Shown: one piece after another, positions 25,152 to 35,195 of the stretch | Layout of the letters: every line of letters begins with the position of its first letter | Position numbering within the stretch: position 1 is the stretch's first letter | Assembly (NCBI RefSeq): GCF_001612765.1 | Contig: NZ_BDBB01000038.1 | Span: forward strand, 1-64,000 | Source of the DNA: Nocardia arthritidis NBRC 100137 | Lineage (GTDB): Bacteria; Actinomycetota; Actinomycetes; Mycobacteriales; Mycobacteriaceae | Reading direction: 5' to 3' | DNA length: 64,000 nt | The notes under the pieces: model-generated | Told to the model about the DNA's origin: nothing | The model's input: the letters and a program-made list of their open reading frames with translations, nothing else | The model's database searches: none | Program-made: the position numbers and the translations under genes

Positions 25152-25346
25152 TCAGACACTTTCTTTGCGCGGCCATTCGACACTGCCCGACCGGGCATAT
25201 TCGTCCGGCACGACGCCGTCCTCGTCCATGCCGTACTCGTAGTCGTACTCGTCCGACTCCGTACGACGGCGCGGATCCCACACCATCGCCACGGCCGACA
25301 CGGCCAACAACGCGACGACAATGGCCGCGATGACTACGTAGAGCAC
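25152..25346 (-). CDS. Small single-helix membrane protein, AMVWDP type, acidic tail
   Basis: A 64-residue protein whose GTG start has GGAGGG eight bases upstream. One helix (residues 1-20, YVVIAAIVVALLAVSAV) leads to AMVWDPRRR, then an acidic Tyr/Asp/Glu tail (ESDEYDYEYGMDEDG). It shares the helix and AMVWDP with the gene at 10047, whose tail is basic. The intrinsic terminator lies 34 bases after the stop. Function unknown; the opposite tail charges suggest partner-specific roles or interaction, which is inference. Confidence 0.65.
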   Translation of the reverse strand: MLYVVIAAIVVALLAVSAVAMVWDPRRRTESDEYDYEYGMDEDGVVPDEYARSGSVEWPRKESV

Positions 25347-25755
25347 GTCTTTTACCCTCCTGAAGGAAAAACCGAACAGCACACAGCCGTGCCGGATACT
25401 CAACGCGCACAGCTTCTTTGACGCCGCAGGCATAGTAAGCCGCCGCACCGGGAATCGGACATCCCGACGTCGGTTACCGGCCGGTCGCCACCGGATCCGG
25501 GCCGGGCGGCAACGTCCGCCGATTCCCCGGAAACGCCCCGCGAACGTTCAGCGTCGCTTAGGCTCGGCACAGTCCCGGTGGCTCCGGGACATCCGGCGCG
25601 GCATCGGTATGCCCAAGCCTGCCGCGATCGCTGGTGGTAGCGGTGGGGTTCACCCAATTCGATGAACCTCGCCGTCCGCCGCCTCCCGTGAAATAGCAGG
25701 GACATTCGCGTGGAATCACCCGCATCGGGCATCCTTCGAGCTACCGTCTTCGGTC
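25347..25755. other. Spacer without a gene
   Basis: No coding region is supported in these 409 bases. A TACCGT -10-like box at 25742-25747 precedes the next ATG. Confidence 0.4.
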
Positions 25756-26052
25756 ATGGACGACATCGAACTGCAGCCACCGACCGTCGCCTCCGCCAAG
25801 CACACCGGCCTGGTCCTGGACATCGCCGCCCTCGACATCCACAACCCGCTCGCCCGGCCCGGCGAGACCACCTATCCGTACGTTCGCTGCACCGACCACC
25901 GGGTCCTGCGTCTACCCGAGCCGTTGCACCGGTGGGCCACCGAGACCATCGCGCTCAACCACACCCAGCACGCCACCGGCGCCCTGCCCCTGTTCCCGGG
26001 GCAGGTCGAATTCGGCATCCTCGACGGCACCATGTACGCCGAAGTCCTCTGA
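25756..26052 (+). CDS. Hypothetical 98-residue protein
   Basis: A soluble 98-residue protein that I do not recognise. It is rich in Thr/His/Pro/Leu, with CTDHRVLRLPEPLHRWATE in the middle and VEFGILDGTMYAEVL at the end. GC3 bias is strong throughout. TACCGT ends nine bases before the ATG and no Shine-Dalgarno is present, suggesting a leaderless or near-leaderless start. It has no signal peptide or helices. Confidence 0.6.
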   Translation: MDDIELQPPTVASAKHTGLVLDIAALDIHNPLARPGETTYPYVRCTDHRVLRLPEPLHRWATETIALNHTQHATGALPLFPGQVEFGILDGTMYAEVL

Positions 26053-26424
26053 CCCGCATCCATCACGTGAGCCCGGTCCACACGGCCGGGCTCTCACGCG
26101 TTCCGGGGCCCCGCCGCCGCAGTGGCCCGGACGCGTGTGAGCGCCCGACCGCGTGCACGTCGGCCGAGGCGGGCCCAACCACCGGTGTTCCGCCGCCGGA
26201 GTGGGCCCGGTCCCGACTCGGAGCCTCCGGCCGACATCTGTCGTCCGATCGCGCGAACACCATGTGTCCGCCGACGGCGCTGGACCGACCCGCGCACCGA
26301 CTCGAAGCGCCTGGTCGATGCACGACCCGGTGTGCCTGTGGCGCGCTTTGCGGACGCACGACACACTGGAGCCCGTGAATCGCATGTCAACCCGACGGCG
26401 CCGCCGCGGATCGGACGGCCTGCC
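26053..26424. other. Spacer upstream of TerD-AIM24 gene
   Basis: The reading frame of the next gene stays open through this 372-base stretch, but the implied protein is Arg/Pro-rich low complexity without similarity. I treat it as non-coding. Confidence 0.4.
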
Positions 26425-27894
26425 GTGACCGACCTCGCCCGCGGTGAGAACCGCCCCGCGCCCGGCGACCGGCTGACGGTGACCGTAACCTGCTCGGCCC
26501 CCGTCGACGTCTCGGCGCTGTTGCTGAACTCGGCGGGGCGGGTGCGCTCCGACGCCGATTTCGTGTTCTTCAATCAACCGGTCGCCCCCGGCGTCACCTA
26601 CCGGCACGGCCAAGGCGCGGGCGACGTGGTAGAGATCCAGACCAGCGCGCTGCCCGGCGATGTGGACCGCGTCGTCGTCACCGCGAGCCTGGACGGCAAC
26701 GGCCCGCCCACCTTCGCGTCCGCGGGGTCGCTGCGCGCGACCATCGCGTCCCCCTCGGGCACGCTCGCCTTCCCGATGACTGGGCTGAGCACCGAGACCG
26801 CCGTGGTGTGTGTGGAGATCTACCGTCGCGGCGGCGCGTGGAAGGTGCGCGCGGTCGGGCAGGGTTACGACAACGGACTGGCCGGAATCGCGACGGCCTT
26901 CGGCGTGAGCATCGACGACGAACCGGCCCCGGCGCCCGCTGCGGCTCCCCCACCGGCGAATCGGCCGGCCCCGCGAGTTCCGGCGCCCGCTCCCCCGCCC
27001 GCCTATCGACCTCCCCCGCCACCGGCGAATCAACCACCGCCACCGGCGTACCAGCCCGCGCCATCGCCTTCTTACCCACCGCCACCGGCCTATTCCGCGC
27101 CGGCCGCCGCGGTGCCGCCACCACCGATGCACTCACCTCAGCAAGGAGCGCTGCCGATGCAGAGCGAACTGTTCGCCCCCAGCCACGCCGAAGTCACCGG
27201 CGCGGGCATCCAGAAGCAGGGCGGCAAGATGATCAAGGTGGCCGTCAACGGCGAGGTCATGGCTCGCGCCGGATCGATGGTCGCCTACCAGGGCGACCTG
27301 CAATTCCAGGCGCTCGGCGCGGGCGGGATCGGCCGGGCGATCCAGCAGCGGCTGACCGGTGAGGGCGTTCCGCTGATGAAGGTGTCCGGGCGTGGTGACC
27401 TGTTCGTCGCCAACGGCGCCGCCGACGTGCACACCATCGACTTGGACGGCACCGACGGGCTCACCATCAACGGCGCCAACGTGCTGGCCTTCGATTCCAC
27501 CCTGCGCTACGACATCCGAATGGTGCAGGGCGCCGCCGGATTCGCCAGCAACGCCGGGTTGTTCAACTGCGTCTTCACCGGCCGTGGCCGCATCGCCATC
27601 ACCACCCACGGCACGCCGGTGGTACTCAACGTCGACCAGCCGACCTACGCCGACCCGCAGGCGGCGGTGGCCTGGTCATCGAGCCTGCAGACAGGCATCA
27701 AACGCAACGATTCGTTCGGATTGGGCAGGCTGATGGGCCGCAGCACCGGCGAGGGGATGACACTGTCGTTCTCCGGACACGGTTTCGTCATTGTGCAACC
27801 GTCGGAGCTGCCGCCGGGCGGCTTCGTCGGAGGCACCGGCGGCGGACAGGAGGCCGGTCAGAGCGGCGGTGTGCTGGGCGGACTGTTCGGCTGA
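26425..27894 (+). CDS. TerD domain / proline-rich linker / AIM24 domain protein
   Basis: A 489-residue cytosolic protein with three parts. Residues 1-170 are a TerD domain (LARGENRPAPGDRLTVTV, DFVFFNQPVAPG, the Asp-rich calcium-site region around IQTSALPGDVDRVVV). Residues 175-240 are a Pro/Ala-rich linker (runs of PPPPAYQP). Residues 250-475 are an AIM24/TIGR00266 domain (LFVANGAADVHTIDLDG, GLFNCVFTGRGRIAI). TerD proteins belong to the tellurite/stress calcium-binding network; AIM24 proteins form beta-roll trimers. Start is the GTG before the TerD block. No other ter genes are near. The pairing hints at a stress-surface assembly, but the role is unknown. Confidence 0.85.
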   Translation: MTDLARGENRPAPGDRLTVTVTCSAPVDVSALLLNSAGRVRSDADFVFFNQPVAPGVTYRHGQGAGDVVEIQTSALPGDVDRVVVTASLDGNGPPTFASAGSLRATIASPSGTLAFPMTGLSTETAVVCVEIYRRGGAWKVRAVGQGYDNGLAGIATAFGVSIDDEPAPAPAAAPPPANRPAPRVPAPAPPPAYRPPPPPANQPPPPAYQPAPSPSYPPPPAYSAPAAAVPPPPMHSPQQGALPMQSELFAPSHAEVTGAGIQKQGGKMIKVAVNGEVMARAGSMVAYQGDLQFQALGAGGIGRAIQQRLTGEGVPLMKVSGRGDLFVANGAADVHTIDLDGTDGLTINGANVLAFDSTLRYDIRMVQGAAGFASNAGLFNCVFTGRGRIAITTHGTPVVLNVDQPTYADPQAAVAWSSSLQTGIKRNDSFGLGRLMGRSTGEGMTLSFSGHGFVIVQPSELPPGGFVGGTGGGQEAGQSGGVLGGLFG

Positions 27895-27911
27895 CCGCGA
27901 CAGTCGCGGTC
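27893..27911. terminator. Bidirectional hairpin between convergent genes
   Basis: GACCGCGA pairs perfectly with TCGCGGTC around CAG. It overlaps the stop of the TerD-AIM24 gene and abuts the stop of the phosphoesterase gene at 27910. Confidence 0.6.
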
Positions 27912-29241
27912 AAGCCCGGAGCGATACGAGTTCCACGACGGTGATGTCCGACGGCGCGCCCACCCGCACCGGTGGACCCCACGCCCCGGCTCCCCGGGAG
28001 ACGTACAGCTGCGTGTCACCGTATCGCTCCAGCCCGGCGACGGTCGGATTCGCCAGCCCGGCAAGATAATCGCCGGGCCAGAGCTGGCCGCCGTGAGTAT
28101 GGCCGGACAACTGGAGATCGACGCCGTGCGCTACCGCGTCCTCGATCAGCACGGGCTGATGCGCCAGCAGCACCGCGGTGCGCGCCCGGTCGCGGTCGCC
28201 GAGCGCCTTGCCGAAATCCGGTCCCTGCCCGATGCGTTCGCCCTGTAGGTCGTTCACCCCGGCCAGGTCGAACCCGGGCAGCTCGGTGCGGGCGTTCGCG
28301 AGCAGGTGCATCCCGAGTTCCTGAACGTGCTCCACCCACTGCTCGGCGCCGGAGAAGTACTCGTGGTTTCCGGTCACGAAGAACGCGCCGTAGCGGGCAC
28401 GCAGCCCGGCCAGCGGCTCGACGGCCGAGCGCAGGTGCTCGACGCTGCCGTCCACCAGGTCGCCGACGACCGCGATGAGGTCGGGCTGGGTGTCGTTCAC
28501 CCTCCGCACCACTCGCTGCGCGAAGCCGCGCCCCAGGATCGGGCCGAGATGCACGTCGCTGACCACCGCGATGCGGAACCCGTCGGCTCTGCGCGGCAAC
28601 TTCGCCAGCGGCACGGCGACGCGCTTGACACTCGGTCCGTCCAGGACGCCGTAGGCGCCGATTCCGACGGTGGTCGCCGCGGCGGCGACCGCGGCGCCGC
28701 TCACCACACGCGAGACGAAGACGCGGCGCGGTAGGCGAGTCTTCGGGGACTCGGCGGCAACGGCGGAAGCGGCCGTGTCCGGCAGGGACGCCGGCGCGAA
28801 ACCGCTTCCCACGGCAGAGGCGTCTTCGGAACCGGTCCCCACAGCAGACTCCGGGACAGAACCGATCTCCGCAGGAGACCCCTGGTCCGGTACCGCCCGG
28901 CACCGATCGAACCGGCGCAGCGCGAGGATCCGGATCGGCTCGCCGACCGCCAGCGCCAGCAGCAGGTACACGAACAACGCGCCCCACAGATAGCCGGGCC
29001 AGGCGATGATCCGGACCACCGCGAACGGAGCGGACGCCAGCTCCGCCACCGTCGCGCCCAACAGCAGCAATGGCCAGGCCAGCACGATGGCGGTGCCGAC
29101 GCGCCGCGCGCGGGAACCCGCCGCGGTCGTGTCCCGCACGAGCCGCCGCCAGAGATACCAGTGGGCGCCGACGATCGTGAGCACAACGACAGCCACGAGA
29201 ACGAGCACGGCGACACCGACCAGAACACTCTTCACGACCAC
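27910..29241 (-). CDS. Membrane-anchored metallophosphoesterase
   Basis: About 443 residues. Several N-terminal helices are followed by a Ser/Gly/Pro-rich linker, another hydrophobic segment (VSGAAVAAAATTVGIGAYGV) and a calcineurin-like phosphoesterase domain. Metal ligands are in VVSDVHLG, VVGDLVDG, TGNHEYF, LLAHQP and SGHTHGGQL. The family cleaves phosphomono- or phosphodiesters with two metal ions; the domain is probably outside the membrane. The GTG at 29241 has AGAGAG upstream; an ATG at 29262 and a GTG at 29235 are alternatives. It stands alone between a DinB-like gene and the TerD-AIM24 gene. Confidence 0.87.
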   Translation of the reverse strand: MVVKSVLVGVAVLVLVAVVVLTIVGAHWYLWRRLVRDTTAAGSRARRVGTAIVLAWPLLLLGATVAELASAPFAVVRIIAWPGYLWGALFVYLLLALAVGEPIRILALRRFDRCRAVPDQGSPAEIGSVPESAVGTGSEDASAVGSGFAPASLPDTAASAVAAESPKTRLPRRVFVSRVVSGAAVAAAATTVGIGAYGVLDGPSVKRVAVPLAKLPRRADGFRIAVVSDVHLGPILGRGFAQRVVRRVNDTQPDLIAVVGDLVDGSVEHLRSAVEPLAGLRARYGAFFVTGNHEYFSGAEQWVEHVQELGMHLLANARTELPGFDLAGVNDLQGERIGQGPDFGKALGDRDRARTAVLLAHQPVLIEDAVAHGVDLQLSGHTHGGQLWPGDYLAGLANPTVAGLERYGDTQLYVSRGAGAWGPPVRVGAPSDITVVELVSLRA

Positions 29242-29331
29242 GACGCCACTCTCTGTGAACATTCGGCTTGCGCGGCATCAACCTACGGCACGGCGAGCGC
29301 GGCGCACGGGTCGACGACTTCCCGGTGCCGG

Positions 29332-29844
29332 TTACTCCGTCCGTTCCAGCACGCCGCGCAGAAATGCCGCCTGGCCCGCGTGCTGCAGGTCATCGGAGAT
29401 CACGCTGACCAGCCGCACACCCAGCGTCACCGGCGGATCCCACCGGACGTCGACGACGCGGTCCAGATCGCTGTCGGTCAATTTCCGGACGAAGCGCAGC
29501 GTCTGTTCGTGCACCGCGTCGTAGTAGCCCGTCAGCGATTCGGCCGACGCCCGGATGACCGCCACGTCGGCGGGGCGGTCACCGTAGCCGGTCGCTGCCG
29601 CGTCGATGGGCAGGTCGAAGCGGTCGTACCAACCCTGCGCCGTCCAGACCTGCTCGGTTCCGGCCACTTCCGCGAGGTGGTCGTCTTGCACGCGGGTCAG
29701 ATGCCAGATCAGCCACGCGATCGAGTTGGCGCCCGGATCGATTCGGTGCACGAGGTCGTCCTCCGCCAGCCCGTACACCGCTTCGTGCACCATCTCCTTG
29801 ATTCGCTCGTAGGCGTCGGTGAGCACATCGGCACTGGTAGCCAT
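29332..29844 (-). CDS. DinB/DUF664-type, possibly mycothiol-dependent enzyme
   Basis: A 170-residue four-helix-bundle protein of the DinB/DUF664 superfamily. The three histidine metal ligands fall in AWLIWHLTRVQDDHLAEV and DDLQHAGQAAFLRGVL. Members in actinobacteria include mycothiol-dependent isomerases and transferases; the exact activity cannot be read. AAGGAG precedes the ATG. It diverges from the Gly/Trp/Tyr-rich protein gene across a spacer that carries a 20-base palindrome. Confidence 0.85.
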   Translation of the reverse strand: MATSADVLTDAYERIKEMVHEAVYGLAEDDLVHRIDPGANSIAWLIWHLTRVQDDHLAEVAGTEQVWTAQGWYDRFDLPIDAAATGYGDRPADVAVIRASAESLTGYYDAVHEQTLRFVRKLTDSDLDRVVDVRWDPPVTLGVRLVSVISDDLQHAGQAAFLRGVLERTE

Positions 29845-29959
29845 ATCGGTCGACTCCTTCTCGGGTGGTCCGCTGCCCCGACGCTACCCAGCGCGACCAC
29901 CCGGCACGAGCGGCGACGCTCCGTGGGGAGAATTCTCGCACGACCGAACCACATTGAAT

Positions 29960-29979
29960 GTACCGTTGTTCAACGGTAC
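29960..29979. promoter_or_regulatory. 20-base palindrome, TetR-like operator without nearby tetR
   Basis: GTACCGTTGTTCAACGGTAC has perfect nine-base arms around TT. It lies in an AT-rich stretch between the divergent starts at 29844 and 30062. The size and shape are typical of TetR operators, but no tetR is adjacent, so a distant regulator is expected. Confidence 0.7.
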
Positions 29980-30061
29980 GATATACATTGGTTAGATTGG
30001 GTCGATGGCCTCCGAATCGGTCACCGACCGGACGAAGACGTACCGAAGTGAGGGAGTACCG

Positions 30062-30403
30062 ATGATTCACGACGTCGAGACCGGACGCGCCCGGCGAGCG
30101 GTTGTCCGCGTGGCGATGGTCGCCGCGCTCGCACTGACCCCCGTCGCCGCGGTCGCCGCGCCCGCGATGGCGCAGCAGCCGACCGTCGCGCAGGTGAGCC
30201 AGGCCCAGGAGATCCACGGCGGCTGGCACCGCCACGGCGGCTGGGGTCACCATGGCGGGTGGGGCGGTTACGGCGGCTGGGGCGGCTACGGTGGCTGGGG
30301 CGGTTACGGCTACGGGGGCAACCCGTTCGGCTTCTACGGCAGTCCGTTCGGTATCTGGCCCGGTATTGCCTGGATGCTGCCCGGCACCGGTAGCGCGTTC
30401 TGA
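30062..30403 (+). CDS. Secreted Gly/Trp/Tyr-rich repeat protein
   Basis: A 113-residue exported protein. A signal peptide (VVRVAMVAALALTPVAAVAA) ends near AMAQQ. The mature chain has HGGW repeats (HGGWHRHGGWGHHGG) merging into repeated GGWGGYG units, then a Pro/Phe/Gly tail. Low-complexity Gly/aromatic chains like this occur in secreted adhesive or metal-binding proteins; the histidines could bind metal. GAGGGAG precedes the ATG at 30062; an in-frame ATG at 30005 is less likely. It sits under the palindrome at 29960. Confidence 0.7.
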   Translation: MIHDVETGRARRAVVRVAMVAALALTPVAAVAAPAMAQQPTVAQVSQAQEIHGGWHRHGGWGHHGGWGGYGGWGGYGGWGGYGYGGNPFGFYGSPFGIWPGIAWMLPGTGSAF

Positions 30404-31003
30404 GCGGAGCGCTCCCGCGGCACGCCAGATGATTCCGGCTCCGCGCCGCCGCCCCGGCGCCGTGATCGCGGCCGGGCTCGGCACCGGCGCGGCCCCGGAA
30501 TCGTCTGGCACCTGGTGGAATCGATCCCCGAGCCCGGCGGCCACACCCACCGACGCGATCCCCATATCGAGTGCCGCAACCCCGCAGCGGCTTCGAATCG
30601 CGGCTTCGCGCCGAGCGACCACCCGAGCGGCGAAGTTCACCCTCCGATCTCGGACCGGGCCTCAGTAAACCCAGCACGCCGACAGCGCTCTGGCGACGAA
30701 CTCGGCTCGATTCGGTTGCCAGGCCTGAATTTTTCCGGAGATATCAGGGTCCACCGCCCGAATTCCGCACCGCATCAAACGAATCAGCACACATTCTGCA
30801 ATTCGGCCGAATCGAGCAGCGAAACAAGCACTACCCGTGCGTAATTCAGTAGCGCGCCGATGCGAGCGCGTCACCGATTCTTCGTGAAATTCGCAGAACG
30901 ATTGCTTCGCGAAAGCCCTGCGGCCAGAATGGGTGGGGCCGAGAACCGGCATCTCGGGGATTCGTCGGCACTCGTGGCCGACACGACTATGTGGGGAAAA
31001 ACG
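30404..31003. other. 600-base spacer without a gene
   Basis: No convincing coding region, terminator or repeat is visible. The second half is noticeably more AT-rich and is likely to hold the promoter of the glycine-zipper protein gene. Confidence 0.4.
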
Positions 31004-31558
31004 ATGAGAGTCAACAGATTCGCCGCAACCGCCCTACTGGCGGTCGGAGCCACCGGAATAGCGACGGGTGTCGCGCACGCACAGCCCACGGCACCGGCGC
31101 AGGTCAGCGTGCACGGCGTCGAGCAAGGAATCGGTTTCACCTCGGCTCCCGCCGCCGACGGCACGGGGGTGGTCACCACCCTCGACGCGGGCACCTTCGC
31201 GCTGACGGCCGACGCAGGCGCCGTCGAACTGCGTAACGGGACGGGACAGGTCGTCGCGACCATGCCCTTGGCATTCCATGCCTCGGGCGCGGCGCACGGG
31301 CTGGCGCCCACGATCACCGATGCGGGCCGCACCCTCACGGTGACGCCGGTCGGGGCGCCCGCGACCTCCGAGCGCCTCACCCAGTTCGTCGGTGAGGACG
31401 ACACGCTCGCGCGCAAGCAGTACAACGCCGGTATCGGCGCTCTCATCGGCGCGGGGATCGGCGCCGTGATCGGCTTCTTCCTCGGCGGGGTCGGCGCCCT
31501 GGTCACCGTTCCGATCGGGGCGGGCATCGGGGCGCTGATCGGTTTCTCCACGCCGTAA
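31004..31558 (+). CDS. Secreted protein with C-terminal glycine-zipper helices
   Basis: A 184-residue exported protein. A signal peptide (RFAATALLAVGATGIATGVAHA) is followed by a roughly 100-residue domain rich in Val/Thr/Ala, probably beta sheet. Two glycine-zipper helices follow (GIGALIGAGIGAVIGFFLGG and GAGIGALIGF), able to insert in or oligomerise at a membrane. Such proteins occur in mycolic-acid bacteria as envelope proteins of unknown role. The ATG follows GGGGAAAA. It is monocistronic. Confidence 0.75.
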   Translation: MRVNRFAATALLAVGATGIATGVAHAQPTAPAQVSVHGVEQGIGFTSAPAADGTGVVTTLDAGTFALTADAGAVELRNGTGQVVATMPLAFHASGAAHGLAPTITDAGRTLTVTPVGAPATSERLTQFVGEDDTLARKQYNAGIGALIGAGIGAVIGFFLGGVGALVTVPIGAGIGALIGFSTP

Positions 31559-31794
31559 TCGGCCGAGTCGGTGTGCGGCCGGAGGCCGGTCGCACACCGA
31601 TCGCCGGTCGCGCCGCCGGGATTGCCTGGGTGTCCGCGCGCTTTCGCGCCGGTCGGCCCGAGGGGAACGCGGCGGTCCGACCGTCGTTGGTCCAGACCCG
31701 TGGACGTCGCGCCGAAACGGAATGCCCAGCCGTGTGCTGGGGCATGATGGGAGGGCACGGAGACGATCGGAGCGAAGACACAGGATCCGCGGAG

Positions 31795-32997
31795 ATGGCA
31801 CAGCGCAGTTCCCTCTCGCAGCGACGCGCTGCACTGGAACAAGAGTGGTCTCGATGGATACCCGCCGGGACACCGCAGGGCGATTCCGCGCTGCGCAGCG
31901 AGGTCGCGCAATCGTGGCTGCGATCGTTGCGCACCGTCGATCCGGCGTGCGAGCACGCACCCCACGCAGACGCCGATGTGGCCGCCCGCTGGGCCGAGTC
32001 CCCCCTGCGTACACCGGTATCCGAGCTGACCGACCAATTGCGCGACATCACCGAGGGCGCGGGCTATGTCGCGGCGATTACCGACGAGACCGGCACCATC
32101 CTGTGGTCGCACGGCGGTCCGGTGATGCGCCGCCGCGCCGAACAGGTCAACTTCGCGCCGGGCGGCCGATGGGACGAGGCGCACATGGGCACGAACGCGC
32201 TGTCGCTGGCGTTGCGCACCGCACGGCCGCATACCGTGTTCTCCGCCGAGCACTTGGTCGCCGCCCTGCACGGCTGGGTCTGCTACTGCGCGCCGATCCG
32301 CGCCGCGGACGGTCGCCAGCTCGGCGTGCTGGATCTGTCCACCACCTGGGATCGCGCGCACCCACTGGCCATGTCCACCGCCCGTACCCTGGTAACCGCC
32401 ATCGAGACCAAGCTGCACCACCGCATGGCCACGCCGGGGGTCCGGCTGACCTGTCTCGGCGCCGCCCGCCTGATCCGTGACGGCGCCCCCGTGCGGCTAC
32501 GCCCGAGGCACCTGGAGATCCTGACCCTGCTGGCGCTCGAACCCGAGGGGTTCACCCACGAGCGCCTGCACTTCGCGGTGTACGGCGACCGGCCGGTCGG
32601 GGCCAGCACGCTCAAATCCGAGATGTCCTACCTGCGGCGCGCCACCGGCGGCGACATCACCAGCCGGGTCTATCAGCTGGTGAGCCCACTGTCCTGTGAC
32701 GCCGTGGACGTGCTCGCCGCGCTCGAAGCGGGCGACACCGCCACGGCGGTCGAGCTGTATCGCGGGCCGCTGCTGCCGGACTCGGACACCCCCGGCATCG
32801 TGCAGTGGCGCGAGTACCTGGCGGTCGGCCTGCGCACCGCGGTGCTGTCCAGCGGAAACGTCGAGTACGCGCTGCGCTACGGCGAGCGCGCACCGCACGA
32901 CATCGAGATCCACGAATACGCGCTTCGCCTGCTTCCCGCGGGCGACGGACGGCGTGCGCTGGCGGCCGCCCGGCTGCACGGCGCGCTGCGCGACTGA
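31795..32997 (+). CDS. GAF-domain regulator with SARP-like C-terminal domain
   Basis: A 400-residue cytosolic regulator. The N-terminal part (SEVAQSWLRS, then a GAF domain from about 75 to 210 with GYVAAITDETGTILW and DEAHMGTNALSLAL) matches AcoR-type sensors. Instead of the sigma-54 AAA+ and Fis domains it carries a winged-helix/BTAD-like end (RLRPRHLEILTLLALEPEGF and RLHFAVYGDRPVG-type), ending AARLHGALRD. It directly precedes an aldehyde dehydrogenase and DUF779, so it very likely activates them in response to aldehyde or alcohol. ATG at 31795 is the best start; a pair of ATGs about 17 codons upstream is possible. Confidence 0.82.
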   Translation: MAQRSSLSQRRAALEQEWSRWIPAGTPQGDSALRSEVAQSWLRSLRTVDPACEHAPHADADVAARWAESPLRTPVSELTDQLRDITEGAGYVAAITDETGTILWSHGGPVMRRRAEQVNFAPGGRWDEAHMGTNALSLALRTARPHTVFSAEHLVAALHGWVCYCAPIRAADGRQLGVLDLSTTWDRAHPLAMSTARTLVTAIETKLHHRMATPGVRLTCLGAARLIRDGAPVRLRPRHLEILTLLALEPEGFTHERLHFAVYGDRPVGASTLKSEMSYLRRATGGDITSRVYQLVSPLSCDAVDVLAALEAGDTATAVELYRGPLLPDSDTPGIVQWREYLAVGLRTAVLSSGNVEYALRYGERAPHDIEIHEYALRLLPAGDGRRALAAARLHGALRD

Positions 32998-33103
32998 GCT
33001 CGCGCGCCTCAACGTTTCGTCAACCCTCGCGGGGCATAGTGACCCGCATCACGGCCGCCGCGCCGTGTGCATCACGTCCGCAACCAGCGAGGAGTCACCC
33101 GCC

Positions 33104-34620
<1,517 letters not shown>

Positions 34621-34621
<1 letters not shown>

Positions 34622-35022
34622 TGCCGGATCCGGCCGGCCGCGTGGAGTTCACCGGACCGGCGCACGCGCTGCTGCGCCGACTGATCGAGCAGCACGGCCC
34701 CGTGATGTTCCATCAGTCCGGCGGCTGCTGTGATGGCAGTGCGCCGATGTGCTATCCACGCGGCGAATTCCGGGTCGGCGCGTCGGACGTGCTGCTGGGG
34801 TACCCGGCGGCGGACACCCCGTTCTGGATGAGCGCCGACCAGTACGAGTATTGGCGGCACACCCATCTGACCGTCGACGTGGTGCCGGGCCGTGGCAGCG
34901 GATTCTCCCTGGAAGCGCCCGAAGGGGTGCGATTCCTGATCCGCTCGCGGCTGCTCACCGACGAGGAACTCGCCGTCCTCGACGCACAGCCGCCGCCGAC
35001 CGGGGCGGATCTGCCCCAGTGA
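34621..35022 (+). CDS. DUF779 protein, partner of aldehyde dehydrogenase
   Basis: A 133-residue DUF779 protein. MFHQSGGCCDGSAPMCYP, with three cysteines, is the family core and may bind metal; YWRHTHLTVDVVPGRGSGFS follows. DUF779 genes are nearly always next to an AldA-type aldehyde dehydrogenase, as here, where its ATG shares a base with the upstream stop (TGATG). Function unknown; a maturation or assistance role for the dehydrogenase is a common inference. Confidence 0.9.
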
Positions 35023-35195
35023 TTCGGGGTGCCGGCCACCGACTACGGTCGCGCCGCCGCCTCGGCCGGGCTGCTCACCGGACCGCCGCCCCGGTGGGCA
35101 GCCCGCGCCGGGCAGGAGAAATCCGCATGCGGGAATAGTCGAAGGGCGGATACGGTCGTTCGAGGTGTTTAGACAGGCGAACGAGAGGGGCCGCG

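Noticed and set aside
26122..26424. N-terminal extension of the TerD-AIM24 frame
   Set aside because: The extra 101 codons encode Arg/Pro low complexity with no similarity; the TerD fold begins at the GTG at 26425.
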